A stretch of DNA of 63,192 nucleotides from assembly GCA_904420015.1 (NCBI GenBank), contig CAJFTS010000003.1, positions 1 to 63,192 on the forward strand, written 5' to 3'. Under the pieces are notes generated by a model. It saw only the letters and a list, made by a program, of their open reading frames with translations, made no database searches and was not told the origin of the DNA. Positions within the stretch are counted from its first letter, which is position 1. Each line of letters opens with the position of its first letter. The translations under genes were made by a program, and so were the position numbers. This DNA is from an uncultured Clostridia bacterium (GTDB taxonomy: Bacteria; Bacillota; Clostridia; Oscillospirales; Acutalibacteraceae). This document shows positions 52,660 through 61,514 of this stretch, in pieces.

Positions 52660-53873
52660 TTCGCCGCCCCCTTCACGTCTTTTTCCACCATGGCCTTGGC
52701 CGGCACCTTTGCGCCCGCGCCGATGACCAGATCCGCGCCGGCGACCGCCACACCCCAGGCTTCCAGATTTTCCGCTTCCTCCGGCCGTTCGCCGAAGACC
52801 ACGTTTTCCTCGACCACCGTATCCTCCCCGATTATCGCGTACTGTACCACCGCGCCCTTCTTGATCTTAGCGCCTGGCATGATGATGGAGTCGCGGACCA
52901 CCGCGCCCTCCTCAATCACCGTGTCCGCGAACAGCACCGAAAAGTCCACCGTTCCATAGACGTTGGCGCCTTCGGTAATCATGGAATTCTGTACCGCGGC
53001 GTTTTCCCCAATGTAGTGGGGCGGCAGTACCGGTGTGCGCGCATAGATGCGCCAGGCGGGGTCGCCCAGGTCCAGATCCACCTTGGGGTTTAACAGATCC
53101 ATGTTGGCCTCCCAAAGGCTGTCGATGGTGCCCACGTCCTTCCAGTAGCCCTCAAACCGGTAGGCGAACATCCGCTGCCCGTCCGCCAGCATGGCCGGCA
53201 GGACGTTCTTGCCGAAGTCGTTAGCCGATTTCTTATCCGCCTCGTCCGCCTCCAGATACCGGCGCAGCTTTTCCCAATTAAAGACATAAATACCCATGGA
53301 GGCCAGGTTGCTCTTGGGCACCTTGGGCTTCTCGTCGAATTCGTAGATGGAGTTGTCGGGATTGGTGTTGAGGATCCCGAAGCGGGAGGCCTCCTCCATA
53401 GGGACCTCCAGCACCGCAATGGTGCAGTCGGCGTTGTTTTTCTGATGCTCGGCGATCATCTTGGAGTAGTCCATCTTGTAAATATGGTCGCCGGAAAGCA
53501 CCAGTACGTAATCGGGATCGTACCGCTCAATAAACGGGATGTTCTGATAGATGGCGTTGGCCGTTCCCTTGTACCAGTCGCCGCCGCGGCTGCGCTGATA
53601 AGGGGGGAGAACATGCACGCCGCCGTGCATGGTATCCAGGTCCCAGGGCTGTCCGGTGCCGAGGTACTCGTTGAGCACCATGGGCTGGTATTGGGTGAGA
53701 ACCCCCACCGTCTCAATCCCGGAGTTGACGCAGTTGGAAAGGGGAAAGTCGATGATACGGTATTTGCCGCCATAAGGAACCGCGGGCTTTGCCAAATTCT
53801 TGGTCAGAACGCCCAGACGGCTGCCCTGCCCTCCCGCCAGCAGCATTGCTACACATTCCTGCTTGCGAAACAT
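52656..53873 (-). CDS. glgC: Glucose-1-phosphate adenylyltransferase (GlgC)
   Basis: 405-residue enzyme making ADP-glucose from ATP and glucose 1-phosphate. Intact catalytic loop [44 protein letters not shown], and a C-terminal hexapeptide-repeat domain. AAGGAGG precedes the ATG. Second gene of the glycogen operon, 5 bp after the glgB stop. Confidence 0.96.
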   Translation of the reverse strand: MFRKQECVAMLLAGGQGSRLGVLTKNLAKPAVPYGGKYRIIDFPLSNCVNSGIETVGVLTQYQPMVLNEYLGTGQPWDLDTMHGGVHVLPPYQRSRGGDWYKGTANAIYQNIPFIERYDPDYVLVLSGDHIYKMDYSKMIAEHQKNNADCTIAVLEVPMEEASRFGILNTNPDNSIYEFDEKPKVPKSNLASMGIYVFNWEKLRRYLEADEADKKSANDFGKNVLPAMLADGQRMFAYRFEGYWKDVGTIDSLWEANMDLLNPKVDLDLGDPAWRIYARTPVLPPHYIGENAAVQNSMITEGANVYGTVDFSVLFADTVIEEGAVVRDSIIMPGAKIKKGAVVQYAIIGEDTVVEENVVFGERPEEAENLEAWGVAVAGADLVIGAGAKVPAKAMVEKDVKGAAK

Positions 53874-53878
53874 AGGAT

Positions 53879-55870
53879 TTATTCCTCCTTTTTGACCTTT
53901 TTTACAAGAGTAGGAACAGCCGCCTTCTTGGGAAGGACCGCCTGTTTAACCGGTTTGACCGGCTTTTTGAGCTTACGGGTGCACCGCAGGTAAAGGACCG
54001 ACATGGGGGGCAACACCAGTTTGATGGATTGCTCAAAGCCGTGCATAGGGGTATCCGCATCCGCCTTTATGACGGTGGGGTTGTGCATCCCGCCGCCTCC
54101 GAACCTTTTGTCGTCGGAGTTGAAAATCTCAGCGTATTCCCCATAGTAGGGCGCGCCGATACGATAATCGTCATGGGCAATGGGAAGGAAGTTGCAGACC
54201 GCGATCAGCTCGCCGCCGTCCTTGTCCATCCGCCGAAAGCTGATGACCGAATTGCGGTTGTCGTCGTTGGAAATCCAGGAAAAGCCCTCCCAGGAATAAT
54301 CGATCTGCCACAGCTGGGGATGGGCCCGGTAAAATTCATTGAGGGCCTTTGTAAAGGCTTGCAGCTTTTTGTGCTGGGGATAATCCAAAAGCATCCAGTC
54401 AAGCCCCTTGTGGTAGTCCCATTCGTTGAACTGGCCGAATTCCTGCCCCATAAAGAGGAGCTTCTTGCCCGGATGGGCCATCATAAAGGCCAAAAACGCC
54501 CGCACGCCGGCAAACTTCTGCTCGTACTCCCCAGGCATCTTCCCGATGAGGGAGCATTTGCCGTGAACCACCTCGTCGTGGGAGATCGGCAAGACATAGT
54601 TTTCCGAAAAGGCGTAGAAAAACGAGAAGGTCAGCGCGTCGTGGTTATGCCGGCGGAAATAGGGATCGGTGGACATATACCGCAGCATGTCGTTCATCCA
54701 GCCCATATTCCACTTGAAATTGAAGCCCAGCCCTCCCATATAGGTGGGCTTGGACACCAGCGGCCAGGCGGTCGATTCCTCCGCAATCATCATCACGTCG
54801 GGGAATTCGGCAAACGCCGCCTCGTTTAAGTGCTTTAAAAACGCCACCGCTTCCAGGTTCTCCTTGCCGCCGTATTGGTTGGCGATCCATTCCCCGTCCC
54901 GGCGGTTGTAGTCAAGGTAGAGCATCGACGCCACCGCGTCAACCCGAATGCCGTCGATATGATACTTGTCCAGCCAGAACATGGCCGAGGAGATCAGGAA
55001 GGAGATCACCTCGTTGCGCCCGTAGTCGAACACACAGGTGCCCCATTCCTTATGCTCCCCCTTGCGCGGGTCGGCGTATTCGTAGCAATGGGTGCCGTCA
55101 AACCGGAACAGGCCGTGCCCGTCCCGCGGGAAGTGGGCGGGAACCCAGTCCATGATGACCCCAATCCCCGCTTGGTGGCAGCGGTCGATGAATTTCATCA
55201 GATCCTTAGGCGTGCCGTAGCGGGAGGTGGGGGCAAAATACCCGGTCACCTGGTAGCCCCAGGAGCCGTCGTAGGGGTATTCGGTCAGGGGCAGCAGCTC
55301 GATATGGGTGTATCCCATCTCCAGCACATAGGGGATCAGCTCGTCTCCCAGCTTTTCATAAGAAAAGGGCTTTCCGTCCGGATACTGTTTCCAGGAGCCG
55401 GCGTGTACTTCATAGATATTAACCGGACTCTCGTAAATATTCTTCTTTGCCTTGGCTTGCAGCCAGGAAGCATCTCCCCACCGGTATCCCTCCAGGTCGT
55501 AAAGGCGGGAAGCGTTGTCGGGGGCGGTTTCGGTATGATACCCATAGGGATCGGTTTTTAAGACCACCTCTTCGTCCCGGGTCTCAATGGCGTACTTATA
55601 GATGTCGTACTGGGCGACATCGGCAATCACTGTCTCCCAGACGCCGCCGTCGGAAATGCGGCGCATGGGGTTTGCCTGCGTATCCCAATCGTTGAAGGTG
55701 CCCACTACGCTGACGGAGACTGCGTTGGGGGCCCAAGTGCGGAACACCGCCTTGGTCTGTTTTCCCTCCGAAAAAAGATGCGCGCCTAAAAACGCATAGG
55801 CTTTATGGTTTTTCCCCTGGTGAAACAAAGCCAGGGGCGCCGAACAATCAAGAAGCTGTTTCTCTGGCAT
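53879..55870 (-). CDS. glgB: 1,4-alpha-glucan branching enzyme (GlgB)
   Basis: 663-residue GH13 enzyme introducing alpha-1,6 branches. An N-terminal CBM48 domain ([20 protein letters not shown]) precedes the barrel with [20 protein letters not shown], the nucleophile in [12 protein letters not shown], the general acid in [11 protein letters not shown] and the stabiliser [11 protein letters not shown] Lys/Pro/Val-rich basic tail of about 30 residues follows the C-terminal beta domain and is unusual. ATG at 55870 is preferred because GGAGGG lies 7 nt upstream; the ATG at 55885 is part of that SD. First gene of the operon. Confidence 0.96.
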   Translation of the reverse strand: MPEKQLLDCSAPLALFHQGKNHKAYAFLGAHLFSEGKQTKAVFRTWAPNAVSVSVVGTFNDWDTQANPMRRISDGGVWETVIADVAQYDIYKYAIETRDEEVVLKTDPYGYHTETAPDNASRLYDLEGYRWGDASWLQAKAKKNIYESPVNIYEVHAGSWKQYPDGKPFSYEKLGDELIPYVLEMGYTHIELLPLTEYPYDGSWGYQVTGYFAPTSRYGTPKDLMKFIDRCHQAGIGVIMDWVPAHFPRDGHGLFRFDGTHCYEYADPRKGEHKEWGTCVFDYGRNEVISFLISSAMFWLDKYHIDGIRVDAVASMLYLDYNRRDGEWIANQYGGKENLEAVAFLKHLNEAAFAEFPDVMMIAEESTAWPLVSKPTYMGGLGFNFKWNMGWMNDMLRYMSTDPYFRRHNHDALTFSFFYAFSENYVLPISHDEVVHGKCSLIGKMPGEYEQKFAGVRAFLAFMMAHPGKKLLFMGQEFGQFNEWDYHKGLDWMLLDYPQHKKLQAFTKALNEFYRAHPQLWQIDYSWEGFSWISNDDNRNSVISFRRMDKDGGELIAVCNFLPIAHDDYRIGAPYYGEYAEIFNSDDKRFGGGGMHNPTVIKADADTPMHGFEQSIKLVLPPMSVLYLRCTRKLKKPVKPVKQAVLPKKAAVPTLVKKVKKEE

Positions 55871-55904
55871 GGGATATCCCTCCATTCCATACTACCGTAC
55901 GTTT

Positions 55905-55933
55905 ATTTTACCAACTTTTTTTCCAGTTTTCAA
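55905..55933 (-). promoter_or_regulatory. Promoter of the glgBCDA operon
   Basis: Minus strand TTGAAA (55928-55933), 17-bp spacer, TAAAAT (55905-55910), about 35 nt before glgB. Confidence 0.8.
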
Positions 55934-56140
55934 GGGGTTTATGGTAATATTCGCATAATCTGTGTGGAAAATAACAAATAAGTTCTATAGAATCTGCACA
56001 AATAGCCGAGTTGTTAACGTAATAATTAGCTATTTCGCTGATTGGAAAAAAATGGCGCAGGACACAATTATAGCATAAAAACGCCCCGGTGCAATCCTTT
56101 TTTTCACATTTTACAGAAATATTTGTTTTTCCGTCTCAAA

Positions 56141-56192
56141 ACAAGAAAGCGGCTTACACAGACCGGAGATTTCTCTCCGGCGTGTAAGCCGC
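56141..56192 (-). terminator. Terminator of the XRE regulator gene
   Basis: GCGGCTTACAC pairs with GTGTAAGCCGC, with an inner CCGGAGA / TCTCCGG stem; on the minus strand TTTCTTGTTTTG follows. Confidence 0.85.
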
Positions 56193-56201
56193 CAAACGCC
56201 G

Positions 56202-56912
56202 TTATTTGGAAGCGGGCTTTTTGTGATAGCCCATGCGGTTTTCCGCATTTTGAATGAGGTTCATCAAAGAAGAGGCAAAGAGAGGATAATCCTTGAGCAG
56301 CTGTTCGGGCGTCATAGCCAGCAGCGCCGGATCGTTCAGCCCCTCCATTCCATTGAGGTCCAGCCCCTCCGCAATGCATTGGGCGTTTGCCTCCGCCAGC
56401 TGCATTTCGGCCGTGGCCGTCCCCCGTGCCAGCTGCGGCGGGACCGCAAAGGTGCTCTGTGGATTTTTGGGATTCGCGCCGTACAGGATCCGCAGCATCC
56501 GGTAGACCGAAAGCATAAAAAAAGCGGAGACCTCAGTCGTCAGCCCCTTGTTGTTGCAGACTTGCAGCTTGTCGTAGACAATGTTCAGGGAATTGGCGAT
56601 CAGCTTCTTGTTGAGGGTGGGAAGGACGCTGCCGCGGAACACGTTTTCTTTTCCCGCCGCATCCGGCTCCGGGATATCTTCCACCGTCAGCTGCGCGCCG
56701 TTGCGGTCGGGTGTACGTCCGAGCAGGTAGTCGCAGGAAACGTGATAAAAATCCGCCGCCCGGACCAGAAAATCCAGCCCGCATTCGCGGATTCCCTTCT
56801 CGTAGTGCGAAAGCAGGGCCTGGGAGATCCCCAACCCCTGCGAGGCGGCCTTCTGGCTGATGCCGCGTTCCTTACGAAGCAAGGTCATTATTCTGGGAAA
56901 GCTGCTGTTCAT
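56202..56912 (-). CDS. XRE family helix-turn-helix regulator
   Basis: 236 residues. A HTH_3 domain at about 7-62 (RIMTLLRKERGISQKAASQG, ISQALLSHYEKGIREC, VSCDYLLGRT) is followed by a helical C-terminal region of about 150 residues without a recognised domain. It probably binds DNA through the N-terminus; target and signal unknown. The SD before the ATG is weak (GGGGG). It has its own promoter and terminator and lies between the glycogen operon and the 109-bp repeats. Confidence 0.85.
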   Translation of the reverse strand: MNSSFPRIMTLLRKERGISQKAASQGLGISQALLSHYEKGIRECGLDFLVRAADFYHVSCDYLLGRTPDRNGAQLTVEDIPEPDAAGKENVFRGSVLPTLNKKLIANSLNIVYDKLQVCNNKGLTTEVSAFFMLSVYRMLRILYGANPKNPQSTFAVPPQLARGTATAEMQLAEANAQCIAEGLDLNGMEGLNDPALLAMTPEQLLKDYPLFASSLMNLIQNAENRMGYHKKPASK

Positions 56913-56990
56913 GTGCGAACCCCCATCGTAGGCAGTGCGTACCCATGCCGCCTTTGTTATCGGTAAAGTGCCCCTAAAAACACATTCTAC

Positions 56991-57019
56991 ATTATAAAGG
57001 GTACAGCGGATTTTGTAAA
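56991..57019 (-). promoter_or_regulatory. Promoter of the XRE regulator gene
   Basis: Minus strand TTTACA (57014-57019), 17-bp spacer, TATAAT (56991-56996), about 80 nt before the start codon. Confidence 0.78.
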
Positions 57020-57296
57020 GCAGATGAAGGTGGGATTTTGTTGTAATTTCTCACAATTCCGGATTTTCCGCCAAACGCGGCGGATTATTTTTGTATAAGT
57101 TCCTAAAAAATTGCGCGGGTTTCCCCTGTATGTAAAGCCATTCCAAAAATGGATTCCGCCGGGGGAAACCGGCTGCGGATAGGATGGATCCGCAACCGTG
57201 TCCGGCCGCCGCTTCTTAAAAGAGGGCCCGGTCCGCCCGGCCTTTCAAAAGGAACCGGGAAAGCGGCAGGCTGCCTTCTCCGGCGTGTCTACGGGG
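57020..57296. other. Hairpin-rich non-coding DNA before the tandem repeats
   Basis: No gene seen. A terminator-like CCGCC-AAACGC-GGCGG followed by ATTATTTTTG lies at 57068-57093. Further small perfect hairpins follow: CCAT/ATGG, GCCGG-GGGAAA-CCGGC and TGCGGAT-AGGATGG-ATCCGCA (about 57138-57205). The density of stems suggests a structured transcript, but no promoter was recognised. Confidence 0.4.
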
Positions 57297-57621
57297 GAGA
57301 CGGGCGGCGCCTGCGGCGGCTCACTTGGCCCAGCGCGGCCCTTCCAGCGGGTATAGGCCAAGCGTTCGTGCGGCGGGCGTGCCTAAGCCCCCTGCCGCCG
57401 GGCGGGAGACGGACGGCGCCTGTGGCGGCTTACCCGGCCCAGCGCGGCCCTTCCAGCGGGTATAGGCCAACCGTCGGTGTGGCGGGCGTGCCTAAGCCCC
57501 CTGCCGCCGGGCGGGAGACGGGCGGCGCCTGTGGCGGCTCACCCGGCCCAGCGCGGCCCTTCCGGCGGGTATAGGCCAACCGTCGGTGCGGCGGGCGTCT
57601 AAGCCCCCTGCCGCAGGGCGG
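57297..57621. repeat. Three tandem copies of a 109-bp GC-rich repeat
   Basis: Copies begin with GAGACGG at 57297, 57406 and 57515; the third copy lacks 2 bp in GGGCGTGCCTAAG. Shared blocks include CGGCGCCTG, CCCAGCGCGGCCCTTCC, GGGTATAGGCCAA and TAAGCCCCCTGCCG. The copies differ at only a few positions. The unit is not a multiple of 3, so no frame reads the same in successive copies, which argues against coding. Confidence 0.9.
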
Positions 57622-57874
57622 GAGCGGCGGCAGGGTTACCGGCGTCCCCATTCGGGCAGCGCTGTGTCGCGCCCCGTCCGCCGGCTGCAAGGGAGGAGGA
57701 GCGGGAAACGAAGCGCCCACCATCCGTGTGTCCCAATGGGGCGCGGATGGGATTTTTAAGCGAAGGCAGCCGCCGCGAGGGGATTTCCTGCCGGGGGCAG
57801 AGATGAGCCGGGCTTCCCTTTCTCCAAAAAGGAGATACAGCGGTATGGACGCGGTGCGGCGTTCGATACAATGG
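57622..57874. other. Non-coding DNA after the tandem repeats
   Basis: No gene seen. CCATCCG / CGGATGG at about 57720-57748 followed by GATTTTT looks like a plus-strand terminator and could end a transcript that runs through the repeats. The rest is GC-rich without recognised features. Confidence 0.4.
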
Positions 57875-57907
57875 AAAAAGCCGCCGCAAACAATTGCTTA
57901 CGGCGGC
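57875..57907 (-). terminator. Second minus-strand terminator-like hairpin downstream of tRNA-Gln
   Basis: GCCGCCG / CGGCGGC with an inner 14-nt loop; on the minus strand followed by TTTTTCC. It may back up the first tRNA-Gln terminator. Confidence 0.5.
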
Positions 57908-57957
57908 GGGGGTGGCGAAGGAACGAGACGCACTCTATGTTACCGTGTCTCAGAAGA

Positions 57958-57998
57958 TAAAAAAATAACGCTGAACCCAAAACAAATTGGATTCAGCG
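57958..57998 (-). terminator. Terminator of tRNA-Gln
   Basis: Minus strand CGCTGAATCC pairs with GGGTTCAGCG (one G-T pair) and is followed by TTATTTTTTT. Confidence 0.85.
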
Positions 57999-58004
57999 TC
58001 ACAC

Positions 58005-58078
58005 TGGCTGCGGAAGAAGGATTCGAACCCTCACAAACAGAGTCAGAGTCTGCCGTGCTACCATTACACAATTCCGCA
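58005..58078 (-). tRNA. tRNA-Gln (anticodon CTG)
   Basis: 74 nt on the minus strand with encoded CCA. Acceptor arms TGCGGAA and TTCCGCA pair; the anticodon arm GCAGA-CTCTGAC-TCTGT places CTG in the loop; the T arm has GGTTCGAATCC. It reads CAG, the glutamine codon from which the amber codon in the TIR gene may derive. Confidence 0.96.
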
Positions 58079-58103
58079 TCGCATTTTTCAGACAGCATGG
58101 ATA

Positions 58104-58132
58104 ATTATAGACATCCGGCGTCCGTTTGTCAA
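58104..58132 (-). promoter_or_regulatory. Promoter of tRNA-Gln
   Basis: Minus strand TTGACA (58127-58132), 17-bp spacer, TATAAT (58104-58109): a perfect consensus promoter 25 nt before the tRNA. Confidence 0.92.
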
Positions 58133-58182
58133 GAGATTTGCTGCATTTTTTCCGTGTATTCGGAAAATACTTCTGGTGAAGA

Positions 58183-58211
58183 TTGCGGCAGGCAGGAAAG
58201 CCTGCTATAAT
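58183..58211 (+). promoter_or_regulatory. Promoter of the gamma-carbonic anhydrase gene
   Basis: TTGCGG (58183-58188), 17-bp spacer, TATAAT (58206-58211), about 45 nt before the start codon. Confidence 0.65.
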
Positions 58212-58259
58212 ACAAATGGAAAGCCTGTGGAAAAAACAGGCGGAAGGGAAGCGGATTTC

Positions 58260-58781
58260 ATGATTGTATCCTTTCAGGACAAGCATCCTCAGATTTCTCC
58301 CGCTGCTTATGTGGCCCAAAGCGCCCAGATCATCGGGGACGTGGTCATCGGCGACAACGTCTATGTGGGCCCCAACTGCGTCATCCGGGGGGACTGCCGC
58401 CGCATCGTGGTGGGCAACCGCACCAACCTGCAGGACGGCTGCATCCTGCATTGCGGCCATGAGGAGGATCTGATGATTGGGGACGGGGTTACGGTGGGCC
58501 ACGGCGCCATCCTTCATTCCTGTACCATCCGGGACGGGGCCCTCATCGGCATGGGGAGCATCCTGCTCGACGGGGCGGTGATCGGAACTGAGGCGATGGT
58601 CGGCGCCGGTGCGCTGGTGACCGGGCATAAACAGATCCCCGACGGCTTTGTGGCGCTGGGCAGCCCGGCGCAGCCGGTGCGGGCGCTGACCGAGGAGGAG
58701 AAGCAGGGGATGCGGGCAAACGCCGAGGAATACGTGCGGTTTGCGGACGAATATAAGGTTATGGAGCAGATGGACCTGTAA
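58260..58781 (+). CDS. Gamma carbonic anhydrase family protein
   Basis: 173-residue left-handed beta-helix protein of hexapeptide repeats (PQISPAAYVAQSAQIIGDVV, NVYVGPNCVIRGD). Candidate zinc histidines lie in CILHCGHEEDL and TVGHGAILHSC, as in YrdA/CaiE-type gamma-CA proteins. Activity as carbonic anhydrase is not certain for this subgroup. The ATG at 58260 follows GGAAGGGAAG; the longer frame from 57987 runs through tRNA-Gln and is rejected. Confidence 0.93.
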   Translation: MIVSFQDKHPQISPAAYVAQSAQIIGDVVIGDNVYVGPNCVIRGDCRRIVVGNRTNLQDGCILHCGHEEDLMIGDGVTVGHGAILHSCTIRDGALIGMGSILLDGAVIGTEAMVGAGALVTGHKQIPDGFVALGSPAQPVRALTEEEKQGMRANAEEYVRFADEYKVMEQMDL

Positions 58782-58859
58782 GGCCGTTTTTGACAATGAC
58801 GCCGTACCGACGGCCGCGCAAGCCGTCGGTGCGGCGAACCGGCTGCGAAAGGGGGGACC

Positions 58860-59582
58860 GTGTTGGTTTATGCGGGCATTCTGGCGGGAGGCCGGGGGGA
58901 GCGGATGGGGAATACCGAGCGCCCCAAGCAGTTTCTGCCCATCGGCGGCCGTCCCATCCTGGTTCATACGGTGGAGCGCTTTCTGCTGGCGCCCGGCATC
59001 GATCGGATCTTGGTGGCGGTGCCGGAAAGGTGGCGCGCTTACACCGAGGCCCTTCTCAAACAGCATCTGCCCCAGGCAAAGGCTTTGGTGGTGGCGGGCG
59101 GCAGGGACCGCAACGACTCCCTTTTGCGGGTTTGCGGTTACATAGAGGAGGCGTTCGGGCTTCACGAGGAGGATATCCTCGTTTCGCATGACGCGGTCCG
59201 CCCTTTTGTCAGCGAGCGGATAATTGAGGAAAACATTCGGTTTGCCCAAGAGGCGGGGGCGGCCAACACCATGCTCCCCGCCATCGACACCATCGCCACC
59301 GGGGAAGGGGCGTACCTCGACACCATTCCGCCCCGGGATCGGATGTATCAGGTGCAGACCCCTCAGAGCTTTCTAATCCGGCCCTTTGTCCGGGTCTGCC
59401 GCTCCTTGACCGAGCAGGAGGCAAAGACCCTCACCGACGCGTCGAAGATTTACCGGCTCAAGGGCCTGCCGGTAAAGATAGTGCTGGGAGAACAGTGCAA
59501 TTTCAAAATTACCACCCCCTATGACCTGGCGGTGGCGGATTTCCTTTGCAGGACGCCGGAGGGAGACGGCCTTCTTCGCTGA
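58860..59582 (+). CDS. IspD/TarI family cytidylyltransferase
   Basis: 240-residue CTP:sugar-alcohol-phosphate cytidylyltransferase. GTG start after AAGGGGGG. Nucleotide-binding GILAGGRGERMG and RPKQFLPIGGRPI, then GGRDRNDS, VSHDAVRPFVSERIIEENI, DTIATGEG, MYQVQTPQSF, LTDASKI and NFKITTPYDL. These segments resemble TarI (D-ribitol 5-phosphate, teichoic acid) at least as much as IspD (methylerythritol phosphate, isoprenoids). No tarJ/tarL or ispF neighbour decides between them. Confidence 0.9.
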   Translation: MLVYAGILAGGRGERMGNTERPKQFLPIGGRPILVHTVERFLLAPGIDRILVAVPERWRAYTEALLKQHLPQAKALVVAGGRDRNDSLLRVCGYIEEAFGLHEEDILVSHDAVRPFVSERIIEENIRFAQEAGAANTMLPAIDTIATGEGAYLDTIPPRDRMYQVQTPQSFLIRPFVRVCRSLTEQEAKTLTDASKIYRLKGLPVKIVLGEQCNFKITTPYDLAVADFLCRTPEGDGLLR

Positions 59583-59648
59583 CGTCTCTGCCGGGATAGA
59601 AGTGTATAACGTTCCCATTGCCCGCATAAGCATGTAAGGGTGATGGGA

Positions 59649-60692
59649 ATGTTTTTTATTGTCAAGCGCAAATGGATTGCGTTGGTGGTGGTGGCGGTCC
59701 TGCTGGCGGTCATCTGCGTATCGGGGGCGGTTGCCGTCTTTTCCAAGGAGGAGCTGTACCAGACGGTGGCGGAGGAAAACGGAGAGACCAAATCGTACAT
59801 CAAATGGGTGGATTTTAACCTGACGGCTTCCATTATGAGCCAGGCGCTGTCCTACGATTTGGACAGCTACGGCAAGGAGCCCCACCTCAACTGGATTGAG
59901 CTGCTGGCCTATACCTCGGCAAAAAACTACGGAAACCTGCCCAAATCCGCCTCCAAAGACCTGGATGCGGTGGCACAGCGAATACAAAGCGGAGAAAAGA
60001 TGGAAGATATTACGAATGGGATGCCCTATTACGCTTATTATTTGGAGGCGTATACGGCGATTCTGGAGGGATTCGTCGGGGAATATACCGTTGAAACGGA
60101 GGACCCGGAGAACGAGGGGCAGAAGATCGTGCAGCAGCGGTACGGCCTGAAAGCCTATTCCCCCATTGCCGGGGGCTATTCTTTTTCCCACTATGACGAT
60201 TTCGGCGCCTCCCGTTCCTACGGGTACCGGCGCAAGCATTTGGGCAACGACCTGATGGGAAGCGTAGGCACCCCCATCATAGCGGTGGAAAGCGGCGTGG
60301 TGGAGGCATTGGGCTGGAACCAGTACGGCGGCTGGAGGGTGGGAATCCGCTCGCTGGACGGAAAGCGGTACTATTATTACGCCCACCTGCGGCGGGATCA
60401 TCCCTTTCATTATACCATCGGGGAAGGGGATCGGGTCAACGCTGGGGACGTCATCGGCTATTTGGGGATGACCGGCTACAGCTCCAAGGAAAATGTCAAC
60501 AACATCAATACCCCCCATCTCCACTTCGGCCTTCAGCTGATCTTTGACGAAAGCCAGAAGGACGGTGACAACCAGATCTGGATTGATGTGTATGAGCTCA
60601 TCGAGCTGTTGCAAAAGAATAAATGCGCCGTGCAGTATAACGAGGAGACCAAGGATTACGACCGGGTGTATGACTTAATCGAGCCGGATTGA
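59649..60692 (+). CDS. M23 family metallopeptidase (LytM/peptidoglycan endopeptidase-like)
   Basis: 347-residue protein with an N-terminal membrane anchor or signal (about residues 8-30) and a long helical middle region (about 35-165). The C-terminal LytM domain carries the zinc motifs RRKHLGNDLMG (HxxxD) and TPHLHFGLQ (HxH), and YYYAHLRRDHP. It probably cleaves peptidoglycan cross-bridges outside the membrane, or has a sporulation role like SpoIIQ. Several starts are possible; AAGGGTGA sits 5 nt before the ATG at 59649, while GTG 59640 and ATG 59643 are alternatives. Confidence 0.9.
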   Translation: MFFIVKRKWIALVVVAVLLAVICVSGAVAVFSKEELYQTVAEENGETKSYIKWVDFNLTASIMSQALSYDLDSYGKEPHLNWIELLAYTSAKNYGNLPKSASKDLDAVAQRIQSGEKMEDITNGMPYYAYYLEAYTAILEGFVGEYTVETEDPENEGQKIVQQRYGLKAYSPIAGGYSFSHYDDFGASRSYGYRRKHLGNDLMGSVGTPIIAVESGVVEALGWNQYGGWRVGIRSLDGKRYYYYAHLRRDHPFHYTIGEGDRVNAGDVIGYLGMTGYSSKENVNNINTPHLHFGLQLIFDESQKDGDNQIWIDVYELIELLQKNKCAVQYNEETKDYDRVYDLIEPD

Positions 60693-60735
60693 TCCAAGTG
60701 TTCTAATTTCTTGTAATTATATGTCGGTTTCTTTA

Positions 60736-60764
60736 TTGACTTTTAATAAGAAAATTGCTATACT
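60736..60764 (+). promoter_or_regulatory. Promoter of the small membrane-protein gene
   Basis: TTGACT (60736-60741), 17-bp spacer, TATACT (60759-60764), about 35 nt before the GTG start. Confidence 0.8.
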
Positions 60765-60800
60765 TGTCCATACAGCAACCAATATATGGAGGGGATGGAA

Positions 60801-61190
60801 GTGAAAAGGTTCTTTTGGGGAATCCTCGTGTGGGGGATTATCCTGTCCATCTCCTCCATTGGCGGGTTGACCGTAGAACGTGCCGTCCTCCTCAGTGGAT
60901 TGGTCAATCCCTGTATTGTGTCGGCGGTGATGCTGGCGGTGGGCCTGTTGATGATATTGAATTTTTTCCTGTACCGGTGGAAAAAGAGGGAGCCGTTTGT
61001 GCTGACGCTGCTGACCCTCCTGGCGAATGGGGCGTATGAACTGTGTTCGGCGATTGTGCTGGCGGGAACCGGCCTGGATACGGTATATGCTTGGGTGCGC
61101 TTCGGGCTGGGAGTTTTGCTCGCGGCGGTATTCGGCTGGGCTGCTTGGTATTTCTGCCGCCAGAAGGACCGGCTTATGGCGGTGCAGTGA
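60801..61190 (+). CDS. Small four-helix membrane protein of unknown function
   Basis: 129 residues with four hydrophobic segments (about 3-25, 30-53, 60-83 and 92-115) and a short basic C-terminus. No family recognised. The frame opens with an ATG at 60786, but that ATG forms part of the ATGGAGGGG ribosome-binding site; the GTG at 60801 lies 6 nt after GGAGGGG and is preferred. Own promoter and terminator, so a monocistronic unit. Confidence 0.75.
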   Translation: MKRFFWGILVWGIILSISSIGGLTVERAVLLSGLVNPCIVSAVMLAVGLLMILNFFLYRWKKREPFVLTLLTLLANGAYELCSAIVLAGTGLDTVYAWVRFGLGVLLAAVFGWAAWYFCRQKDRLMAVQ

Positions 61191-61191
61191 C

Positions 61192-61227
61192 AAAAGGAAG
61201 GGAAGGCGGGAACTTCCCTTCCTTTTT
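61192..61227 (+). terminator. Terminator of the small membrane-protein gene
   Basis: AAAAGGAAGGGAAG pairs with CTTCCCTTCCTTTT over a 7-nt loop; T-rich end. Confidence 0.85.
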
Positions 61228-61351
61228 CTATACATGGAGACAGAGAAAGAGGAATGCAAAGACCGGTAGCCGAAGGAAGGGTACGGTATTTTGCTGTATT
61301 TCCCCCTGAAAATGCGGCGTTTTTTTGGCATCACAAGGAAGGGGAATCCGG

Positions 61352-61379
61352 TTGACTTTTGGGGAAATCAGTGTAAAAT
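61352..61379 (+). promoter_or_regulatory. Promoter of guaB
   Basis: TTGACT (61352-61357), 16-bp spacer, TAAAAT (61374-61379), predicting a leader of about 130 nt. Confidence 0.6.
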
Positions 61380-61394
61380 GTAAAGTTATAATGT

Positions 61395-61460
61395 GCCGCC
61401 TAATGGAAGCGGAAAAACGGGATTTCCGCTTGGTTTTGCTCCAATTAGGCGGCTCCTTTT
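61395..61460 (+). terminator. Terminator-like leader hairpin before guaB
   Basis: GCCGCCTAAT (61395-61404) pairs with ATTAGGCGGC (61444-61453), followed by TCCTTTT. Inside the stem a second perfect hairpin, AAGCGGAAA / TTTCCGCTT, is found. It lies between the promoter and the guaB RBS and may work as an attenuator. Confidence 0.55.
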
Positions 61461-61514
61461 AAACGCAGCCCAAACGTAAAACCTTACCGAGACGTGCATA
61501 GGAGGAGAGCAGAT

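Noticed and set aside
57297-57621. Possible CRISPR array
   Set aside because: The period is 109 bp with the entire unit conserved; there are no short repeats separated by unique spacers and no cas genes in the window.
57149-57723. Open frames of 141 aa (plus) and 97 aa (minus) across the tandem repeats
   Set aside because: The repeat length is not a multiple of three, so copies are read in different frames; the products are low-complexity Pro/Arg/Ala and lack RBSs.
57987-58259. N-terminal extension of the gamma-carbonic anhydrase frame
   Set aside because: It runs antisense through tRNA-Gln and its promoter; a promoter and RBS support the start at 58260.
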